Shown here in pieces: positions 42,585 through 46,294 of a stretch of DNA of 46,294 nt. Below the pieces are notes generated by a model. That model was given only the letters and a program-made list of their open reading frames with translations, ran no database searches and was not told where the DNA came from. The position numbers and the translations under genes were made by a program. Origin of the DNA: Phenylobacterium sp. (GTDB lineage Bacteria; Pseudomonadota; Alphaproteobacteria; Caulobacterales; Caulobacteraceae); contig NZ_JAUSLW010000170.1 in assembly GCF_030645195.1 (NCBI RefSeq), positions 1-46,294 of the forward strand, written 5' to 3'. Positions within the stretch are counted from its first letter, which is position 1, and every line of letters begins with the position of its first letter.

Positions 42585-43682
42585 TCAGGCCTCGGCCGCC
42601 TCCGGCTCGGTCACGAAGCCCTTCCAGGTGGACATGTAGCCGACAAAGGCCGGGCCCAGGCCCTCGGCCTTCAGATAGGCGGCCGTGACCGGCAGGCTCA
42701 CCGGCTTGAAGTCGGGATCGGCGGCCACCTTCTGAGGATAGTCATGGTGCAGGATGGCCGCCCGGCCCAGCAGGACGAAGTCGGCGCCGGCCGCCAGCAT
42801 GGCCCGCGCGTCGGCGGCGCTCATGATCTTGCCAGCCACCCCCAGCCGCACCGCGCCGCGGTCGAGCTCGGTGAAGTAGCTCATCAGGGTGCGCCCCTGA
42901 TAGGCCGCGTCCGCCGGCTCCTTGAAGGCGTCCCACAGGGACATGTCGAGGAAGTCGATCAGCTTGGCGCTCATCACGGCCTGGGCGAAGTCGGCGATCT
43001 CGCGCAGGTCGAGATCGAACCGCTCCGGCGACAGGCGCAGGCCCAGCAGGAAGTCGCCGCCACAGCGCTTGCGCACGCCCCGCAGGACCTCGACGATCAC
43101 CCGCCCACGGTTCTCCGCCGAGCCGCCATACTGGTCGGTGCGGCGGTTGAGGCCGGCGCTGAGGAACTGGCAGAGGATGTAGGAGTGGGCGCCGTGGATC
43201 TCGACCCCGTCGAAGCCCGCGGTCTTGGCGCGCAGGGCGGCGAGCACGAAGTCCTCCACCAGCTGCTCGACCTCGGCGGTGGACAGGCCCCGCGAGCCGG
43301 TGGCCTCGTCGTCGGAGGGGCCCACCGGCGCCTCGCCGATCAGGGCCTTGGGCGAGCGGAAGCCGGCGTGATGAAGTTGCACCACCGCCACGCTGTCGGC
43401 GGCCTTGATGGCGGTCGCCAGCCGGGTCAGGCCGGGCAGGTGGGCGTCCGACCAGATCCCCATCTGGCCGGGGAAACCCTGGCCGATCCGCTGGACGTGG
43501 GCCGCGCAGGTCATGGTCAGGCCAAACCCGCCCTGGGCCCTCAGGGTCAGCCAGCGGAACTCGTCCTCGCTCATCGTCCCGTCGGGGTGGCTCTGCAGGT
43601 TGGTGAGGGGGGCCAGCATGAAGCGGTTCTTCATCGCCGGGCCATGGGCGAAGCTGAGCGGGGCGAACAGGTCTGCGGTCAA
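42585..43682 (-). CDS. NADH:flavin oxidoreductase (Old Yellow Enzyme family)
   Basis: 365 aa TIM-barrel FMN enzyme reducing activated double bonds. The family N-terminus ADLFAPLSF and KNRFMLAPLTN is present; later VVQLHHAGFRS, FDGVEIHGAHSYILCQFLSAGLNRRTDQYGGS and the phosphate-binding end VAGKIMSAADARAMLAAGADFVLLGRAAILHHDYPQ. The start is taken as TTG at 43682 with a gggtgag element upstream; an ATG at 43742 would add 20 unlike residues. It is divergent from the globin gene (124-bp gap) and downstream of nothing on its strand. Confidence 0.9.
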   Translation of the reverse strand: MTADLFAPLSFAHGPAMKNRFMLAPLTNLQSHPDGTMSEDEFRWLTLRAQGGFGLTMTCAAHVQRIGQGFPGQMGIWSDAHLPGLTRLATAIKAADSVAVVQLHHAGFRSPKALIGEAPVGPSDDEATGSRGLSTAEVEQLVEDFVLAALRAKTAGFDGVEIHGAHSYILCQFLSAGLNRRTDQYGGSAENRGRVIVEVLRGVRKRCGGDFLLGLRLSPERFDLDLREIADFAQAVMSAKLIDFLDMSLWDAFKEPADAAYQGRTLMSYFTELDRGAVRLGVAGKIMSAADARAMLAAGADFVLLGRAAILHHDYPQKVAADPDFKPVSLPVTAAYLKAEGLGPAFVGYMSTWKGFVTEPEAAEA

Positions 43683-43806
43683 GGTCGTCTCACCCCTAAG
43701 GTTTCCACCCTCCCGCGGGCTCGGCGGGAGCGCCGGACCCACCTAGGTGATTGCCGATAAGCTGAGGGCGCGCGATGATCGCGTCAACATCTCGCGGGAG
43801 GCGACC

Positions 43807-44238
43807 ATGAACGCAGAACTCATCGAGCAGAGCCTGGAGCTGGCGGCCGAACGCTGCGAGGACCTCACGCCGCTGGTCTATGCCCGCCTGTTCGCCGAGC
43901 ATCCGCAGATGGAGCCCATGTTCTGGGGCGACACCAACTGGGCGATCCGCGGCGAGATGCTGTCCAAGGTGTTCTCGGCCATCCTCGATTTCATCGGCGA
44001 GCGCCTCTACGCCCACACCCTGATCCAGACCGAGGTGATCAACCACGCCGGCTACGACGTGCCCCCCGACGTCTTCCGGGTGTTCTTCGGCACGGTGGCG
44101 GCCACCGTCGCCGAAGTGATCGGCGCCGACTGGACCCCGCAGATCGACCAGGCCTGGACCGAGCTGCTGGCGCAGCTGGACTTCTACGTCACCCACCCCA
44201 ACCAGGCCGAGACCCAAGGGACGCCCATCCCGGCTTGA
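43807..44238 (+). CDS. Single-domain globin
   Basis: 143 aa. The pattern of helices fits a flavohaemoglobin-like globin without the reductase domain: LIEQSLELAAERCEDLTPLVYARLFAEHPQMEPMF, GEMLSKVFSAILDFIGER, then INHAGYDVPPDVFRVFF, where His in INHAGY is the likely proximal haem ligand. The end is WTPQIDQAWTELLAQLDFYV. The ATG has an excellent ribosome-binding site (gcgggaggcgacc). Possible oxygen or nitric-oxide binding; which cannot be read. It is divergent from the OYE-type gene and upstream of an MFS gene. Confidence 0.85.
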   Translation: MNAELIEQSLELAAERCEDLTPLVYARLFAEHPQMEPMFWGDTNWAIRGEMLSKVFSAILDFIGERLYAHTLIQTEVINHAGYDVPPDVFRVFFGTVAATVAEVIGADWTPQIDQAWTELLAQLDFYVTHPNQAETQGTPIPA

Positions 44239-44347
44239 TGTCTTTGTTGTCATTCTTCGCCGCGCCCCTTGCCCTCTCCCCGGAAAATCGCTTCCTGTGC
44301 CGCGTCAGAGCGCCACGGTTGATCGGCGCCGATCGGGAGCAGGCTTC

Positions 44348-45772
44348 GTGAATCAGGGCGCGTCAGGCTCCAGCAGGCTCGGCCTGCCCACCATCCTGGG
44401 CTTCTCGCTCTCCAACCTGCCCCTGGGCGCGCTCGCCGTCGCCGTCGCGGTCTATCTGCCGCCCTATTTCGCCAGTCACCTGGGGGTCAGCCTGACGGTG
44501 GTGGGCAGCGCCTGGGCCATCGTCCGGCTGCTGGATATCGGGGTCGATCCCGTCCTCGGCCTGATCATGGACCGCACCCGCACCCGGATCGGCCGCTACC
44601 GGTTCTGGATGATCATCGGCGCCCCGATCCTGATGCTGGCCACCTACGCCCTGTTCCAGGCGCCGCACGGCATCGGCTCGCTCTATCTGATCGGCTGGCT
44701 GCTGGTCTTCTATCTGGGAACCTCGATCCTCGGCCTCGGCCACTCGGCCTGGGGCGCGAACCTGTCGACCGAATACCATGAGCGCTCGCGCCTGTTCGGC
44801 GTGGTGGCGGCGCTGGGCGTCATCGGGGCGGTGGTGGTCCTGCTGATCCCCATCGGCGCCAACGCCCTCCACCGCAGCACCGCCGAGATCGTGCCCGACA
44901 TGGGCTGGTTCATCTTCTGGCTGATCCCGGTCTCCATGGCCTGGATGGTGTTCCGCACGCCTGAGCGCATCGCCCCTGACACCGGCCACCCGCAGTTCCG
45001 CCTGCGCGACTACGTGTCCCTGCTGGTGAAGCCCGACCTGCTGCGGCTGTTCCTGGCCCAGATGGCCCTGACGCTGGGCCCGGGCTGGATGAGCGCCCTC
45101 TACGTCTTCTTCTTCACCGACAGCCGCGGCTACACCCCGACCCAGGCCTCGGCCCTGCTGCTGGTCTATATCCTGGCCGGCATCGTCGGCGCCCCGCTCA
45201 CCGCCCTCATGGCGCGACGGCTGTCCAAGCACCGCACCCTGATGGTCACCACCACGGCCTATTCGCTCGGCCTGTGCATGGTGATGGTCCTGCCCAAGGC
45301 CAATGTGCCGGCGGCGATCCCGGTGATGTTCTGGTGCGGCTTCATGGCCGCCGGTTTCGACCTGATGATCCGCGCCATGCTGGCCGATGTCGGCGACGAG
45401 GTGCGGCTCGAACAGGGCCAGGAGCGGCTGAGCCTGATCTACGCGCTCAACTCCCTGGCCGCCAAGATCGCCTCGGCCTTCTCCATCGGCCTGACCTTCC
45501 CCCTGTTGGCGAGGCTTGGCTACAAGGCCGCCGAGGGGGCGGTGAACACGCCGGCCGCCATCCGCAGCCTGGAATGGGCCTATATCGCCGGCCCCATCAT
45601 CTTCGTGATGCTGGGGGGCGCCTGTGTCGTCGGCTGGCGCCTGGACGCCGACCGCCACGCCCAGATCCGCCGCGACCTCGACGATCGCGACGCCCAGTAC
45701 GCCGAGGCGCCCATCATCGAGAGCCTCTCCGCCGAGCCGGCCATTCCGGTCCTGGACGGCAAGGCGGGGTGA
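44348..45772 (+). CDS. MFS transporter, GPH (glycoside-pentoside-hexuronide:cation) type
   Basis: 474 aa with twelve hydrophobic segments. The GPH signature GLIMDRTRTRIGRYRFWMIIGAP lies after the second helix, and later loops have the usual Arg/Lys positions. The GTG at 44348 is preferred because gggagcagg lies just upstream; a GTG at 44297 would add 17 polar residues. It probably symports a sugar or related solute into the cell with a cation. The substrate is not known and no sugar-catabolic genes are adjacent. Confidence 0.9.
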   Translation: MNQGASGSSRLGLPTILGFSLSNLPLGALAVAVAVYLPPYFASHLGVSLTVVGSAWAIVRLLDIGVDPVLGLIMDRTRTRIGRYRFWMIIGAPILMLATYALFQAPHGIGSLYLIGWLLVFYLGTSILGLGHSAWGANLSTEYHERSRLFGVVAALGVIGAVVVLLIPIGANALHRSTAEIVPDMGWFIFWLIPVSMAWMVFRTPERIAPDTGHPQFRLRDYVSLLVKPDLLRLFLAQMALTLGPGWMSALYVFFFTDSRGYTPTQASALLLVYILAGIVGAPLTALMARRLSKHRTLMVTTTAYSLGLCMVMVLPKANVPAAIPVMFWCGFMAAGFDLMIRAMLADVGDEVRLEQGQERLSLIYALNSLAAKIASAFSIGLTFPLLARLGYKAAEGAVNTPAAIRSLEWAYIAGPIIFVMLGGACVVGWRLDADRHAQIRRDLDDRDAQYAEAPIIESLSAEPAIPVLDGKAG

Positions 45773-45780
45773 GGAGCGCC

Positions 45781-45826
45781 GGTTCGCGCTTGCGAACCGG
45801 ATGTGATCGACAATGATTTGTCGATC
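45781..45826 (+). terminator. Two short hairpins downstream of the MFS gene
   Basis: ggttcgc-gctt-gcgaacc (45781-45798) and gatcgacaa-tgat-ttgtcgatc (45805-45826) are perfect 7- and 9-bp stems. There is no T-run, so rho-independent termination is uncertain; the hairpins may belong to the neighbouring repeat. Confidence 0.4.
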
Positions 45827-45829
45827 GCC

Positions 45830-45955
45830 GCGACGAATGCACGGACCGTAGGTCCGTGCCGGGGGGCGCAGTCGACAACCTTTCGACCCCAGAACAAGAG
45901 TCAAAGTTCCCCTCGGCCGGCTTCGCCGACAGCGCCCCCAGGAGGGGCGCATCCA
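45830..45955. repeat. Family D repeat, copy D2 (inverted relative to D1)
   Basis: Read on the minus strand it runs gcgcccctcctgggggcgc, cagcgaag-type, aactttgactcttgtt and ggttgtcgac, matching the D1 core with scattered differences, and continues into the hairpin gcacggacc-tac-ggtccgtgc. The remainder of the 45773-46036 gap holds only the two hairpins and a leader of about 80 bp for the dehydrogenase gene. Confidence 0.8.
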
Positions 45956-46036
45956 TTCTTTCCTTGCGCCTTTTGTGCGCTGCAATATGAGCCTGGGGGG
46001 AGCCGGATGCGCCTTCGGCCGCCCAAGGACGCCCGC

Positions 46037-46294
46037 ATGATCCTCAAATCGAAATCCGCCGTCGTCACCGGCTCCACCAGCGGCATCGGCCTGGCCATCG
46101 CCCGGGCGCTGGCCGCCGAGGGGGCCAATGTCCTGATCAACGGCTTCGGAACCCCCGAGGCCATCGAGACGGAGCGGGCCGGGATCGAGGCCGAGTTCGG
46201 GGTCAGGGCGATCTATTCCCCCGCCGACATGACCAAGCCCGCGGAGATCGCCGCCATGATCGCCCAGGCCGAAGCGGCGTTCGGCGCCGTCGAC
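46037..46294 (+). CDS. 3-hydroxybutyrate dehydrogenase (3' truncated by window)
   Basis: The first 86 residues of a short-chain dehydrogenase are visible: ATG then KSAVVTGSTSGIGLAIARALAA (TGxxxGIG nucleotide motif), VLINGFGTPEAIETERAGIEAEFG, and YSPADMTKPAEIAAMIAQAEAAFGAVD. The NGFG...IE signature after the second strand is typical of D-3-hydroxybutyrate dehydrogenase, which interconverts 3-hydroxybutyrate and acetoacetate in ketone-body and PHB metabolism. The catalytic Ser-Tyr-Lys lies beyond the window. Confidence 0.88.
   Translation, partial: MILKSKSAVVTGSTSGIGLAIARALAAEGANVLINGFGTPEAIETERAGIEAEFGVRAIYSPADMTKPAEIAAMIAQAEAAFGAVD

Noticed and set aside
1..46294. tRNA, rRNA, riboswitch or prophage signatures
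   Set aside because: No cloverleaf, rRNA-like, integrase or structural phage sequence was noticed by eye in the intergenic regions.

Overview
The window looks like chromosomal DNA of a high-GC alphaproteobacterium, most likely family Caulobacteraceae (Caulobacter or Phenylobacterium). This is inference. It rests on the very high GC content with strong third-position bias, a class I lysyl-tRNA synthetase, the gene repertoire (many acyl-CoA and thioesterase genes, HisKA_2 kinase, GPH-type MFS transporter, 3-hydroxybutyrate dehydrogenase) and abundant short palindromic intergenic repeats. No tRNA, rRNA, CRISPR array, integrase or transposase was recognised. Most of the window is ordinary housekeeping and accessory metabolism.

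Layout. 1-1020: 3' end of a chemotaxis-receptor-like protein with a C-terminal sensory domain. 1017-4757 (minus): recQ and a D-aminoacylase-type amidohydrolase. 4926-7360: a repeat-rich block with a tiny signal-peptide ORF, a GIY-YIG nuclease gene bracketed by two GTCATCCCGG-type repeats, a COG3650-like lipoprotein and a C5 cytosine methyltransferase, closed by a third repeat copy. 7588-9028: cysK and vsr; vsr is the mismatch-repair partner of C5 methylation. 9137-10867 (minus): hybrid histidine kinase. 10973-13791 (minus): merR, acyl-CoA dehydrogenase and OsmC-like protein. 13951-16398: secreted zinc metalloprotease. 16403-18094 (minus): lysyl-tRNA synthetase. 18212-19213: orphan PhnD-like binding lipoprotein. 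19362-20227 (minus): two overlapping hotdog thioesterases. 20562-23210: DNA exonuclease plus ATP-dependent DNA ligase. 23188-25972 (minus): ABC permease, ABC ATPase and a GmhB-like phosphatase. 26160-27989: fused double-NBD peptide transporter ATPase without local permeases, lying between two inverted copies of a 44-bp palindrome. 28062-32103: mannose-1-phosphate guanylyltransferase, CelD/HfsK-type acyltransferase, threonine ammonia-lyase and FKBP isomerase. 32273-33358 (minus): histidine-rich membrane protein. 33416-35339: DUF1294 protein, a remnant of an FAD enzyme, an NTF2-like protein and a phosphotransferase. 35344-46294: purU, argE, a GT2 glycosyltransferase, rmlC, tesB, a secreted amidohydrolase, a PAS-HisKA_2 kinase, an OYE-family reductase, a globin, an MFS transporter and the start of a 3-hydroxybutyrate dehydrogenase.

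How genes relate. merR, the acyl-CoA dehydrogenase and osmC appear to be one transcription unit. The methyltransferase and Vsr form a functional pair split by cysK. The exonuclease and ligase form a repair pair. The two ABC genes and the phosphatase are translationally coupled by a 4-nt overlap. The mannose, CelD, GT2, RmlC and heptose genes point to surface polysaccharide synthesis.

The most unusual feature is the intergenic repeat landscape. At least four families are visible: A, GTCATCCCGG nested hairpins; B, the 44-bp GCGTGAC palindrome; C, CTCTCCC/GGGAGAG hairpin pairs; and D, a CTCCTGGGGGAG element. One family frames a small nuclease gene, one frames an orphan ATPase, and one supplies the last codons of vsr.
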